64,000 bases of DNA, taken from positions 8,246,001 through 8,310,000 of the forward strand of contig OZ316891.1 in NCBI GenBank assembly GCA_973895155.1, read 5' to 3'. Positions 1-10,984 of this stretch are shown piece by piece. Source of the stretch: Marsupella aquatica. Lineage: Eukaryota > Marchantiophyta. A program made the translations under genes and the position numbers. Under the pieces are notes generated by a model, which was given only the letters and a program-made list of their open reading frames with translations, was not told the origin of the DNA and made no database searches. Numbering within the stretch: the first letter of the stretch is position 1; the number at the start of each line of letters is the position of its first letter.

Positions 1-947
1 CCAAGAGTGTATACAAACCCAGTTGTAGACCTCCTTGTATCCAGACAGCCTCCATAGTCAGAATTTACATAGCCAACTAACGTTCTACCTGATTTGTTAT
101 CAAATAGTAATCCATAGTCCTGTGTTCTCCTCACATACCTGAGAATCCATTTCACAGTTTCCCAATGTACCTTCCCTGGATTTGACATGAATCTGCTGAC
201 CTTGCCCATCGCTAGGGCCAAGTCAGGCCTAGTACAAGTCATCAAATACATCAGACTGTCTACTGCCTTTTCATAAGGAATCTTAGCCATTAGACCTTTC
301 TCCACAGCATCCGTAGGAGAGAAAGCCGATGATAACTTGAAATGTGAAGCTAAAGAAATACTCACTGGCTTACGGTTTTCCATGTTGAATCGTGCAAGTA
401 CTTTCCTCACATACTGGCCTTGACTCAAGCACAATTGTCCAGTCTCAGAGTTCCTAAAAATCTCCATCCCTAAGATCCTCTTGGCCTTACCAAGATCCTT
501 CATCCTGAATTCAACACTCAATTTTGCCTTGAAACTGTCAACCTCAGATTGATCTTTAGCCACAATCAGCATGTCATCCACATAGATAACGAGAATGATG
601 AAACCAAACACATCATTCTTGACTGATTTTGTATACACACAAGGATCATACACCATCCTTGTAAAACCTTGAGCAAACATGAAATCATCAAACCGCTTGT
701 TCCACTCTCTGGGAGACTACTTCAATCCATACAAGGACTTGAGCAATCTGCAAACTAAGTTCTCTTGGCCCTTCTTCATAAAGCCTAGTGGCTGTCTCAT
801 GAAGATCATCTCTTCCAAATTGCCATAGAGAAAAGCAGTAACAACATCCATCTGATCCATCACCAGATTAAAAAACACAACAAGCTGACACAAGATCCGT
901 ATTGTGGAATACTTAGCCACCGGTGAAAAGACCTCATTGTAATCCAC
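1..947 (-). pseudogene. Copia reverse transcriptase and RNase H remnant
   Basis: In a different frame from the integrase part, 947-717 encodes the reverse transcriptase core (DYNEVFSPVAK, MDVVTAFLYGNLEE, LLKSLYGLK) and is stopped at 717-719. Downstream to position 1 the translation still resembles reverse transcriptase (a YVDDMLI-like segment near 560-600) and then RNase H (a DYGGCLDTRRSTTGF-like segment at the edge). The element continues outside the window. Confidence 0.8.
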
Positions 948-2644
948 TCATTTCTCCTGAGTGAACCCCTTGGCAACAAGCCTTGCCTTGTAGATCTTAT
1001 CTCCACCTCTGAAGGACTATCCTTCAACTTGTAAATCCACTTGCTATCCACCACTTGCTGACCTCTTGGAAGCTCCACCAGCTCCCATGTCTTGTTGTCA
1101 CTCAAAGATTGCAACTCCCTCTGCATTGTTGCATTCCACTCATGCTTCTGCTCTGAAGCACAAGCCTCACTGTATGAAGAAGGCTCTCCTTCTTCCAAGA
1201 TCAAAGCCATGTCATCATCATCAGGTGCAATGTCAATATCATCTAGCTTAGATGAGTCTGCCCATTGACCATACCTGGTAGGAGCTCTAGTAGAACGACT
1301 AGAAGTTCTTCTAGTAGATGACTCAGGCTGATCTGCTGCTACTGCTGGCTGAATTTGAGGTACCCCAGCAACAATCTGCTCCTCTTGTTCCATCACAGGA
1401 ACTAGCTCCAAGCCTGGAGCTTCTCCATCTCTCTTGTCATGAACAGCATCATGACTAATCTCCCCCTCAACCCGGTCCGGGATGGGAGATTTCCCCTTGT
1501 CAGTATGGGAGTCCTGAGAACTCTCCCCCTCCTTTGATGATATGGATTCATTAAAGGACACATCTCTACTGATAATTAGTTTACAAGTTACTGGATCCCA
1601 TAACCTATAACGTTTCACACCTTTCTGATAGCCAAGGAAAATGCACTTCTTCGACTTGGACTCCAGCTTGGATCGAAGCTGGGAAGGTGTAAGCACATAA
1701 GCATCACATCCAAAAATCCTCAGATGTGAGTAATTTGCTGGACGCCCGTACCTCATTTCAAATGGCATCTTGAATCCAATAGAACTGGATGGAGAAAAAT
1801 TTACCAAATAAGCTGCAGTGTTGACAGCTTCAGCCCAAAACTCATGTGGTAAGCATGATTGACTCAACATACTCCTCGAGCGGTCCAATAGTGTTTGGTT
1901 GAGTCTCTCAGAAACACCATTTTGCTGAGGAGTATAACTTGTTGTGAGATAACGGGTAATCCCCTGCTCCTTACAATACGTTCCAAATTCCCCGAAACTG
2001 TATTCACCGTCGTTATCCGATCGAAGATATCTCACTTTTTTACCAGTCTGATTCTCAACTTTGGCTTTCCACTCCTTAAAAGTGGCAAAAACATCAGACT
2101 TATTGTGTAGAAAGTATATCCACACATACCTTGAGTAATCGTTAATGAATGTGACATAGTATAACCGTCTAGAATGTGAGGGAGTAGGGGCTGGACCCCA
2201 CACATCACTATGTACATACTCAAGTACCTCCTTGCTGGTGTGAGTTCCAACTCCGAAGGATTTCCCGTGCTGCGTCCCTAGCACACAGTGCTCACAAAAT
2301 TCCAACTTACAAGATAGCAAATTATAAAGTAAACCTTTTTTCTGAAGAATAGCCAAACCTTTTTCATTCATGTGGCCCAAACGGAAGTGCCACAGCCGGG
2401 CCGTCTCCTCATGAGATAAGGTTATATTGGCTTCATCACAAACTACACTGCCCTCCAAAATGTATAGATTGCTATGTCTCTTTCCCTTCAATACAACTTT
2501 GGTACCAGTTGAAACCTGAAGGACACCATTAGCAGAACTCCATTGATGGCCATTTGCTTTTAAAGCTCCAAGTGAAATGAGATTTTTCATCATGCTGGGA
2601 ATATGTCTCACATTCCTCACCGTTCTTACAACACCATCAAACAT
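860..2644 (-). pseudogene. Copia integrase and start of reverse transcriptase
   Basis: A long open stretch of about 590 codons contains the GAG-pre-integrase segment (HFRLGHMNEKG and CEHCVLG), the integrase core (HSDVWGP, YVWIYFL, SDNDGEY, TPQQNGVSER), an acidic linker and the beginning of the reverse transcriptase (ALILEEGEPSSYSEA through KWIYKLK). The frame is lost near 1000, and the rest of the reverse transcriptase continues in another frame. It is typical of plant copia elements. The continuous integrase frame suggests moderate rather than ancient age. Confidence 0.88.
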
Positions 2645-3760
2645 CTAAAATCTAACAGATCCAAGTCCAACAACTTGACATGGGATTCCATTTCCCATCA
2701 ACACTGACCCGTTGGAAACCGTGTAAGAACTGAAACAATCTCTCCTAGAGCAAATGTGAAAAGTACATGCACTCTCTAGAATCCAGTCATCACTACCTGG
2801 ATTTGACACTATGTTGAGAGCATAACCTTGACATCACAATATGTCATCATCATCGAGTAAATCTACCTCATGCGAGCTCGATGCCGCGTTAGCAGAGGCA
2901 GTAGGGACCTTTACTCGACAATCCCTTTTCATGTGGCCAGGCTTGCCACAATTCCAACATGCAAGAGGCTTCCTCTCTTGCAATTTCCCTCTGGATTTAG
3001 ATCTCCCCCGTGATGTAGATCTAAACCTGTTCTGCCCGTTCGTGCGCTGCGCTGCTCTTCCCCTGTTCACATTGAGCGTAGTGCCAAAAGAAGATGTTGT
3101 TTGTGATTGACCCAGCTTCTTCTGAGCATCATCAGACAATAAAGAGCTCACCGCCTCATTATACAAAATGGACTTCAGATCTCTGTACAAGAGCACCTAT
3201 TTCAAGCCCTGATATGACGGCGGTAAGGAGCTTAGCAGAAGCAAGGCCTTATCCTCATCTTCAACTCCTTTTCCCAGGTTTGACAGATCCACCGCTAGAC
3301 TGTCAAATTCATCCAGGTGATCCTGCATCTTGCTCCCTTCCTTGAGCCTGAGGCTCATCAAGAGAGACTTCTTGTACAACCGATCTGACGCATCTTCTCG
3401 GTAGTACTTCTCTCTAAGAGCCTTGAACAGTGACGCGCAATCCACATAATCATCCAGCTGCTTGATGATGTGCGGCTTAAGATATAGCATCACTGCATTG
3501 ACAACAATCACCTGCTCCTGTCTCCACTGTCTCACAGATATCTCCTCCTCTCCATCATATTGCTCTCGCAAAGAAAGCAGATGAGCTAAGCCCATGGCCC
3601 GAAGAACACCCTTTACTTGCTTCTCCCAGAGCAAGTAATCAGTACGACCATCGTACTTCTCCACCTCAAACTTCACTCCTCCAAATCTAGCCATCTCCCT
3701 CTTCTTCCCTAGTACCGACAGTTCTGGTAGTAGTACAACTTCCTCCACTGCACGCCGCAC
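2645..3760 (-). pseudogene. Copia gag and protease region, interrupted by stops
   Basis: One minus-strand frame runs from 3760 to 2645 with stop codons at 3197-3199 and 2834-2836 and a further stop at its end. The first part has the usual copia gag core (UBN2-type, with helical segments and the LLSSLPPSY motif). The part at about 2905-2945 encodes a CX2CX4HX4C zinc knuckle preceded by an Arg/Ser-rich stretch. Between 2833 and 2645 lies a recognisable but damaged aspartic protease segment: the usual WILDSG-type active site reads WILESA, so the catalytic aspartate is lost. This is a decayed element gene, described only as a remnant. Confidence 0.85.
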
Positions 3761-5605
3761 CGGTGATCATACCGGTGTTACAAGTTCTTCCTCAAACGGT
3801 AGCAGCTCCTCCTCAGACTCTCCGTCTGATCATCGCGATCCTAAAGCTCCACCGATGCCAATTCTTCCAGTATCCTCCGAGTCACTCATATGAAACAATC
3901 ACGAAAAAATGTCTTTTTTTAACTTCTCATAAAACTCAAAACTCAACACCGCCGCGTAGCCCACAAAGCTAGGAGTCCAATACTGAAAGTCAAAATCAAA
4001 ATCAAAATTCGACAAAAAAGTTATTCAAATTTTGGTCGGGGTGGGTAAAACCTTGGGAAACTCCCCCGTTTTAACCACCTCGGAGAATAACCAAAATACC
4101 CAGTACAACCCGTCGTTGGAATCGCAATGTGATTGGTGCGCCGCATTGCTAACTCCAGTGGCAACGTTCTCGCCGAAAAAGAAGCAAAAAAGTTATCGTT
4201 TGGCGGATGGAATCTTTGTTGGACGGCCAAAAAATAGCTCTCTATTTTTCGGAAATATTCTCGCACAGTCCGACAGGTCTCACAGGGGGCCGTCCCCCCT
4301 ATCGGAGCGGTTAAAATGGAGGGCGGCAGGTCCCGACTCCAAGTAAAACAAGAAAAAAGGAAAAAGGTTAAAACCGAGCCCTAAAGGGGTCCTTAGTGTC
4401 CCTTAAATCCTAAAATACAAGGTATAAAAAAAGGCGCATCCGCATCGTATAGGCGACGCAAGGCGGGCCAGGCACCGTCGAGGGTTGAGGAGGGGAAAAT
4501 ACAGGGAGAAATACGCCGGCAGGGCGTGAGCCGGTAGGGAGGGCGTGGGGGTTCGCGAGGGTAGGTTATCGGCTGCCAGCGGCAGTAGGCAGCACGATGG
4601 CGGAGGCGTATACGGGCTTGCTTAGGGTCCGGGCGCGGGGCCCTACGGGCTCGCAAAGGAAGTGTGCGTCGGAGGGCCGGCCGTCGCAAGGGCGTACATG
4701 GTGGTCGCGGGGGGCGCGGGGAGGTAGTGTCGGGCAGCTGCCGGGCGGCAGCAATCGCGCCGGCTGGCATTGCGCAGGGGCCTTGTAATACGGGGTGCGG
4801 GGAGGGGGGAAAACAAATACACAGGGGGAGGAGTCGGGGCCCGAGGTACGAGGTGTGTGTATACACCTCGTATACACACACAGGGACCAAACCCCCTTTA
4901 AATGCCAAAAATGACCCCCCCAAGCAAAAATCAGTCACACACCTTAATTGCCGTTGATTTAAACGAGAAAAGTGAATGCTGCCGTCGGGAAATATTGCCG
5001 AATTGCACCGGCACAGTCTGCAGCTCCAGCAGAGTAAATTATTTCCGCCGCGTCGCCTTCACCCTGCATCAAGTGCCAATCCCGGGCTCAAAACGACCGC
5101 CTTGCCGCAATCAAACCGTTGAGCCGTAGCACTTCGCGTTTCTTCCACCGAGTCGTACGTCACAAAGAGAAACCCGGTTCAGATGTGAACAAGCTCCATA
5201 GCTTGTGAAAAAACCTGAACGCCTCCTTCACTCGTCACGACGCACTCGGTAACAACTCGGCAGCAACTCAGCTACCGAAACAACCAGCTCACTTCAACCT
5301 TCAACTTGAGCTATAATGTGCAATCCCTCCCGCACCGCACGGCTTACACCGTTGAAAAACGCGATCTCTGGTCTCTCCCCCGAAAAGCCCTCGAACACGA
5401 ATAAAACCTGAACGACGCAAATTTCAATTTCTCCGCACCACGGATACCGATCAGCGAGTTCTAACCATTGTTAGAAAGCCCTCTCACTAACCTATCCGCA
5501 CAGCCACACACATTCAAGTTTCATGCGACGAAACTCCGAATGTGCCACCGACAATGAATGCTGGAAAAAACCTATCACGAAAAAACCTCGTCACCTCCCA
5601 GACAT
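3761..5605 (-). other. Copia leader between LTR and gag, with a GC-rich block
   Basis: About 1.85 kb separates the primer-binding site from gag, which is long for copia. Positions 4945-5605 are homologous to 24886-25565 (the second copy, opposite orientation), so that part belongs to the element. The block from about 4030 to 4940 is much richer in G and C, has no match elsewhere in the window and carries a TATA-like run near 4425 on the plus strand. It may be an insertion or an unusual part of the leader. Overlapping ORFs of up to 181 codons occur in it, but they are Pro/Arg-rich as expected from GC bias, and I recognise none of them. Confidence 0.55.
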
Positions 5606-5617
5606 GCTCTGATACCA
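5606..5617 (-). promoter_or_regulatory. Primer-binding site, initiator methionine tRNA type
   Basis: On the minus strand this reads TGGTATCAGAGC, the standard plant copia primer-binding site complementary to the 3' part of initiator tRNA-Met, two bases inside the LTR end. The related copy at 24888-24899 has one change (TGGTATTAGAGC). Confidence 0.9.
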
Positions 5618-5619
5618 CT

Positions 5620-5963
5620 TGTTGAGCATAGACGACATTCGTAACAGCAAGCCCATGAACCATCCAACGCACAATAGTCGACACAGAGAGATACGTGGTT
5701 CACCTCCACATGAGGCTACGTCCACGGGAACACACAAGAGCTTTACTGCACTCTAGGCCGACCGGCCATACCAAGCATCCACAACACAAGCTCTCCCTAT
5801 CTCTCAACTAGCTCCGTAACAATGAGCCTAAGTTCCACCAGGGTCTGGCATCAGACCTGGCTATATACACAACAGCACTACCGCTAACATTAGCTTAGTC
5901 CTAACACAAGTTAGACTAACTGTGGTTAGCTCATGAGTCACAAGACTAGAGCAATATCTAACA
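5620..5963 (-). repeat. Copia LTR (5' LTR of the minus-strand element)
   Basis: About 344 bp bounded by TG and CA: the plus-strand edge begins TGTTGAGC and the other end reads ATCTAACA. It lies beside the primer-binding site and is homologous to the LTR at 24541-24885 in the opposite orientation. Short inverted TGTT/AACA ends are present. Confidence 0.88.
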
Positions 5964-8129
5964 ATATAAACCTGGACAACACGATATACTCCAATACTAC
6001 CTAGAATGGTGTGACAACATTTTTACTTCGCCTTGACATGGCTGCAACAACTATGTGGCCGTGATGACACATAATATGCCTCAACAACTGCCTCATGAAG
6101 CCTATATTTTCTTGCCTTACCAACATCTATTTAGAAGGTCAACCAATGTTTCCCGTTGAAAGGAAAACCCCGATATTTCATTATAAATTTCAATTCCGCA
6201 TGCTTGTCAGGGAGGCAGCATTTGCGATGTGCATTACAAGAGTAAAATGCAGTTGGGTCTTCCTAATTGCAGGGTGTTTGGTTTTGCCCTTTCCCCCACC
6301 ATTTTTGCCCTGGTTTTGGACTTCTGATAAGTGCGAAGAGGGCACTACTAAATGTCATATATGTAAGTGCAAAATACTCTATATGGGTGTACTAACACTT
6401 ACAGGTAAGAGCACAACCTCCCATGTGACACTCTTATGGATAGATGACTTCCAATTTTATGTCTAGAAGAATTTTGCAGTGAAGAGATGGTGACAGGGGT
6501 TAAGATTTGCAATGCACAGTCTTTGACAACTGTACAGTGGATGCTTTAGGGAAGGCACACTAAGAACAAAAGGGAAAACCCCAGGGAGCCCAATGGGCTG
6601 AAAAGCCTAAAAGAGAGCCCAGCAAAAGTCCCCCACTACAACCACCAATAACAAAAGCCAAAACTCTAACTATCTACAAACTGAAGAGTTTGGTAAAGTT
6701 CCATGGTGAACTGCATAGAAGGGTCAGGCATAGAAATCTGACTACGGGCCACATATTAGAGTGTTCAGATATGTTATAATCATTCTTATGACATCTAAGA
6801 ATAAACTGGAAACCATGACACGTGCAGTAGTATTAGAGCAAACAACGTGACAATCTACTAAAAGCCAAACAAAGTAAATACATGAAAAATAGGCTGCATG
6901 GGAGCGTCATTTCCCCGCAATTTCAGCACCGATTCCATGCACCAATATTAGATATGGTCAATAGTCATTCACCTGACCACACTTTATAATGGTCAACATG
7001 AGGTTGACTGCCAAACGAAAGGACAACACATCATTAGGACTGTGTCGTGGCTAGAGGTATTTTCTCAAGAACCTTCGTGCCGTAGAGGATAAGGTTTTCA
7101 TTTTTACTGGTACATGCATAAACCTTCTTCCATTTACAAATGTACTCCTTTATATCGTAAATTATTCCTTCGTCCAGAATCAGCCGATGCTCGCGTAGAG
7201 GTCAAGTAAAGTGCTAAACTTTCTGAAATATTTTGCATTTACTTGACCTACTCGAAATAAGTATGTGCTTCAGATTCTGTCTCCAATGATCGGCGTTCTC
7301 AGTGGGCCTTATGAGGGAGGGGCCTCTAAAGTAAGGCTGGCTTGCAACCAAGCCTTGCTTTGGAGGCCCCCCTCCACAATACAGTTTACCTTAAGCATTA
7401 GGGGTGGATAGAAGTGGTGAAACTATTTTTTGGACCCAATTACAAGAAACTGCAATGTCTTCCTCAAAAATTAGTTTGCGGACCCCTTGGCTAATAAAAT
7501 GAGGGGGAAGAGTCGATCTGAGCCGTCTCCATTTGTATCTCCGGAAATCTCGTCCGTCCATCATAATGGCCAATCTATGGCTCAAAAGAAATATCTCAAA
7601 TAGATCTATGGATGGGTTCTGTCCGTTTTGCAAATGGGTTAATATTTTTCAAATGAAAAATTAAACAAATACAAGCCTTCCTAGCCGTTGATTTTGTTGA
7701 TTTTACAATCTTTGCTGTCCATTTTGTAATGCCTCTAGAAATCTTATTCATCCATGTTAGAAGGCGATCTAGGGTGCAAAAGAAAGATCTCAATGAGATC
7801 TACAACGGGGTATTTTTTGTTTTGACAATGAGTAAATAGTTTTGAGTATAAAATTTGATGAACTTTCAAGATTCCAGCCATTCCTCCTCCCCGATCCTGG
7901 GTTTCTATGTGTTCCCAGCATTAATGACCATACAATACAAGAGGTCCTTACATACCGGGAGTTGCAGTTTAACAAGAAAGTTATCAAGTTAGTTATTAGT
8001 CATTATTTATTATATGATAAATATTTTTTATAAATATTTAAATTTAAGTTTTAAAATTGAAAATGTAACTAAAACGGTTACATAGTGACAGTTTCAATCG
8101 TCTTGCTCTTTGCATTTCCAATGTTTTTA
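5964..8129. other. Gene-free region with old repeats
   Basis: No open reading frame with recognisable coding character was found. Two similar segments, about 7566-7610 and 7765-7802, share the pattern of a CAAAAGAAA-like core followed by an ATCTCAA run and an AGATCT end, which looks like an internal repeat of an old non-autonomous element. A strong hairpin at 7313-7376 is listed separately. Confidence 0.5.
7313..7376. repeat. Long imperfect hairpin with wobble-type mismatches
   Basis: The left arm GGCCTCTAAAGTAAGGCTGG (7321-7340) and the right arm CCAAGCCTTGCTTTGGAGGCC can fold back across a loop of about 7 bases. As transcribed from the plus strand, most mismatches are U opposite G, so an RNA would pair almost throughout. 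G runs and C runs extend the stem outward. It could be a small-RNA precursor or a miniature inverted-repeat element. Nothing else in the sequence decides this. Confidence 0.45.
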
Positions 8130-8320
8130 CTTTTCTTTTTATGGCACGGCGTCCCAAAATTTACACCGAAATTGACACAAACACAAATGAAAACTATAAG
8201 TTTAATTCACAAAACCGACGAGTCTTGTTTGTTACGGTTGTTGTTGATGTGACACGCTGGGGTGCCAGGAATTTTGGAAGGGAACTCTAGTGGGGTCCGT
8301 AACAAACATGCAAAAGAAAT
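8130..8320. repeat. Dispersed repeat, related to 35710-35895
   Basis: The segment shares an ordered series of blocks with 35710-35895: a TTTTTATGGCACGGCGT-like start, a middle with ACAAA and TTAATT motifs, then GGAATTTTGGAAGGGAACTC and GGGGTCCGTAA near the end. Both copies lie in gene-free AT-rich DNA in the same orientation. I cannot assign a transposon family. Confidence 0.5.
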
Positions 8321-8859
8321 TGATGTTGAGATGTACCCTGGGCTCACTACTTTCCTCCTTCAAGCTCCCTGGTGATAAGCTTAATTGTGCACTAGCATGG
8401 CCCTCAGGCATTTGTGTCAAGTTCCTTACAAAACTAAAGGTGACATATCCTGAGTGACCTTGCGGCAGTAAACACAAGTTTGACCTCCAGTTTAATCACC
8501 TTCACTTTTAGGCAGAATTGAAGATCACTTGCCAGCCATCCAGAGTTTACGGCAAACTTTAATAACAGAGAGGAATTCTGAGAGCATTTGCACAGGTCAG
8601 CTGCATTTGGCGTGTAAGATGTGTTGGAGCGGAAACTGAAAAGCCCACCAGAGTGCACCTTCCTGAATTCAAGCCTAAGACCCATTCTGTCACTATTGAA
8701 AACTCTAAGAGTGTACGTAGATTAGATGTCTCAGAGATGACTATCATGACATACCTCCATTAGACCACAATGATTTTTCAACACCCTAAAAATCTCACAA
8801 TGTACTGTAGATTATATGTATCAGAGATAATTATCAGTGAAGTACATTCAAGTGTTAAT

Positions 8860-8975
8860 ACCCGAGTGTGAACCCCACTTTGAGTGTGTGCAAAACTCAG
8901 TTTGTTTACAGGAGGACTCAAACCCTGGACATACATCTCCTCAGACAGATGGTCTACCACAACACCCACAGCTTA
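8860..8975 (-). mobile_element. Possible tRNA-derived SINE, minus strand
   Basis: Read on the minus strand, the segment has a polymerase III A-box-like stretch (GTGGTAGACCATCTG, about 8948-8962) and, about 25-30 bases further on, a B-box-like stretch (GGGTTTGAGTCC, about 8914-8925). That spacing fits a tRNA-related promoter. I did not find a clear A-tail or flanking duplications, so the ends are approximate and the call is tentative. Confidence 0.35.
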
Positions 8976-9051
8976 TTGGATGAAAACAGAGGTCATATTC
9001 CTGGTATTTAAGCTATGCCATAAATGGCATTCTAAGGATTCATTGCCATAC

Positions 9052-9053
<2 letters not shown>

Positions 9054-9090
<37 letters not shown>
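9054..9090. repeat. CT dinucleotide microsatellite
   Basis: An uninterrupted run of about 18 CT units. Similar shorter runs occur at about 22495-22512 and 47151-47175. Confidence 0.95.
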
Positions 9091-9092
<2 letters not shown>

Positions 9093-9997
9093 GGCCCCCT
9101 GAAAAACAATTAATGCTCTCTTTTTCACTTGGGACACCTACCTCCAACTTAGGGCTGTCTTGCATGTGAGGGTCCTGAAATAACCGGCCTACAAGTGATG
9201 ACATGGAACCATGGGACTGACCAAGACTTTCCTGCCTCGCCCCCAACTTGAGCCAGTCCTCATGAACCAGTCCTCACGGCTAAACAAGTGCACTTTCAAA
9301 GGGCAAGGGCTGCAACATTTGCCAATTGTGTGCATATTTTCTATGTCACTTTTTGCTACAATTCAGGAGTGGTAAGGGCTGCATTTCTTAAGACTGGGAC
9401 ATGCAAGACAGCCCTTACTCTAATGCACTCCCCAACACTGAAAAACAACCCATGTTCTCTCTCTTTTTTGGCAGGGGACTGCAAACCAGTCTCGCTTTGC
9501 AGGGCCCTCCAAAAGGAAAGGTATTGTGCCTCAAAAAGGAAAGGAATTGTGCCTCGTGTAGCCACACCACGGTATAAGCTCTCGAGCATCGCGCCTTGCA
9601 TGGTGGAGAACACTCAGGTCGATTACACGATGCGCCTGACGAAGGTCACAAAGGGATTTCTTCCGAATGTCGTGGAGAGAGTACCCTTCACGCATATTTA
9701 ACTGTGAAAAGCGAAGATGAGGTACTCAAGTAGCGCGCATTGTTAGAGAGAAGCATTCCACTTCATCGAGATATCTGGTTCTGTCTGACGACTCTTACCT
9801 CGATTTCGTCACGAGTGAGGAGACTAATTGCTATTGTCGAACCAATTTCGCACTTTGCATTCCACTCGACGGAGTAAATTGATCGCTGTTGTCAGAATTG
9901 CATCTCATTGAAGGAAGGACGAGGTTCCAATAGAGGAGACCGATTGCTCACATCGCCGACGATAGGTTAAACAGTCAAAAACCGCACCGAATTGAAT

Positions 9998-10984
9998 ATG
10001 CCGTCTCTCGTGGGGAAACCAGTGGGCCACACTGGCTACGGCCTGATGGGCTTGACATGGCGGGAGAAGCCTCCATCGCTAGAGCAGGCCTTCGCAGCCA
10101 TGACCGCCTCTTTGAAGAAAGGCGCTAATTTCTGGAATGGTGGAGAGTTCTACGGGCCTCCGGATCGGAATTCCTGCCATGTGTTGAATGCTTACTTCAA
10201 AAAGCATCCCGAAGCGGCCGAAAAGGTGGTTTTGTGCATCAAGGGTGGTTCGGAGCGCGGCGGGTTGTTACCGGATGGGAGTGAGGAGAATGTTCGCGCG
10301 AGCGTGGAGGAGTGTTTGAGGGTCTTGGATGGAACGAAGAAAATCGACATTTTCGAGTGCGCACGCGTGGATCCGAAAACTCCAATTGAGGTGACAGTGG
10401 GCGCTTTGAAGAAGCTGGTTGATGAGGGTAAGATCGGCGGTATCGGCCTGAGCGAAGTGAGTGCCAAGACAATTCGGAAAGCAGCTGCCGTGGCTCCGAT
10501 TGCTGCGGTGGAAGGGGAGCTGTCGATCTGGTCCATCGACAACATGGAGAATGATGTTCTCAGCACTTGTGCTGAACTCGGTATTCCGTTTGTGGCGTAC
10601 TCACCACTCGGTCGTGGTGTGCTGACGGGGACGGTCAAGAAGTCCGAGGATATTTCCGAAGAAGTGAAACACTATCCCAAGTTTCAACCTGATGTTCTGG
10701 ACAAGACTCTTAAGTTGGTTGAGCTGATGGAGTCGATCGCAAAGAAGAAGGGGTGCACGTTGCCGCAGCTTGCCGTCGCGTGGGTGAAGTATCTCAGCGA
10801 GAAGCCGGGGATGCCCGTCATTATTCCAATTCCCGGGGCTACTACGGAGGCTAGAGTAAACGAAAACACCAACGATATCACACTTACGGATGAGGAGGCG
10901 AAGGATATTGACGCTCTCTTGGATGTCCATGCTGTGAGGGGAGACAGATATCCTGCTTTTATCCAACAATTCAGTGAGGGCTAG
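9998..10984 (+). CDS. Aldo-keto reductase, fungal-type pyridoxal reductase (AKR8-like)
   Basis: The 328-residue protein is predicted to reduce pyridoxal to pyridoxine with NADPH, a step of vitamin B6 salvage, acting in the cytosol. The whole reading frame is a single exon. The start chosen is the first ATG (AAT ATG C context); an upstream TTG is not a plausible start. Features: N-terminal GYGLMGLTWR; NFWNGGEFYG near residues 44-53, where the usual AKR catalytic Asp is Asn while the Tyr is kept; CIKGG near 82; IFECARVDP near 118; a C-terminal NADPH-binding part with IPIPGATTEARVNEN. The NYWNAGEFYG-type motif and the CARVDP segment are hallmarks of yeast and mould Plr1 (AKR8) and differ from the plastid pyridoxal reductase of plants. 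The host genes around it are intron-rich, so an intronless fungal-type gene suggests horizontal transfer from a fungus. The substrate is inferred from family only. Confidence 0.88.
   Translation: MPSLVGKPVGHTGYGLMGLTWREKPPSLEQAFAAMTASLKKGANFWNGGEFYGPPDRNSCHVLNAYFKKHPEAAEKVVLCIKGGSERGGLLPDGSEENVRASVEECLRVLDGTKKIDIFECARVDPKTPIEVTVGALKKLVDEGKIGGIGLSEVSAKTIRKAAAVAPIAAVEGELSIWSIDNMENDVLSTCAELGIPFVAYSPLGRGVLTGTVKKSEDISEEVKHYPKFQPDVLDKTLKLVELMESIAKKKGCTLPQLAVAWVKYLSEKPGMPVIIPIPGATTEARVNENTNDITLTDEEAKDIDALLDVHAVRGDRYPAFIQQFSEG

Larger units (their letters stand above)
1..5963 (-). mobile_element. Degenerate Ty1/copia LTR retrotransposon, cut by the left window edge
   Basis: Reading the minus strand from position 5963 downwards, the order is LTR (5963-5620), tRNA primer-binding site (5617-5606), a long leader, gag with a zinc knuckle, a remnant protease, integrase, reverse transcriptase and the start of RNase H at position 1. 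Integrase before reverse transcriptase is the copia order. The second LTR would lie beyond position 1. The coding frame carries in-frame stops at about 3197, 2834, 2645 and 717 and a frame change near 1000, so this copy cannot make its own proteins. No target-site duplication can be checked because the far end is missing. Confidence 0.93.

Noticed and set aside
4393-4938. 181-codon Pro/Arg-rich ORF in the copia leader
   Set aside because: High GC content lowers stop frequency in all frames here. Composition follows GC bias and no family motif is visible.
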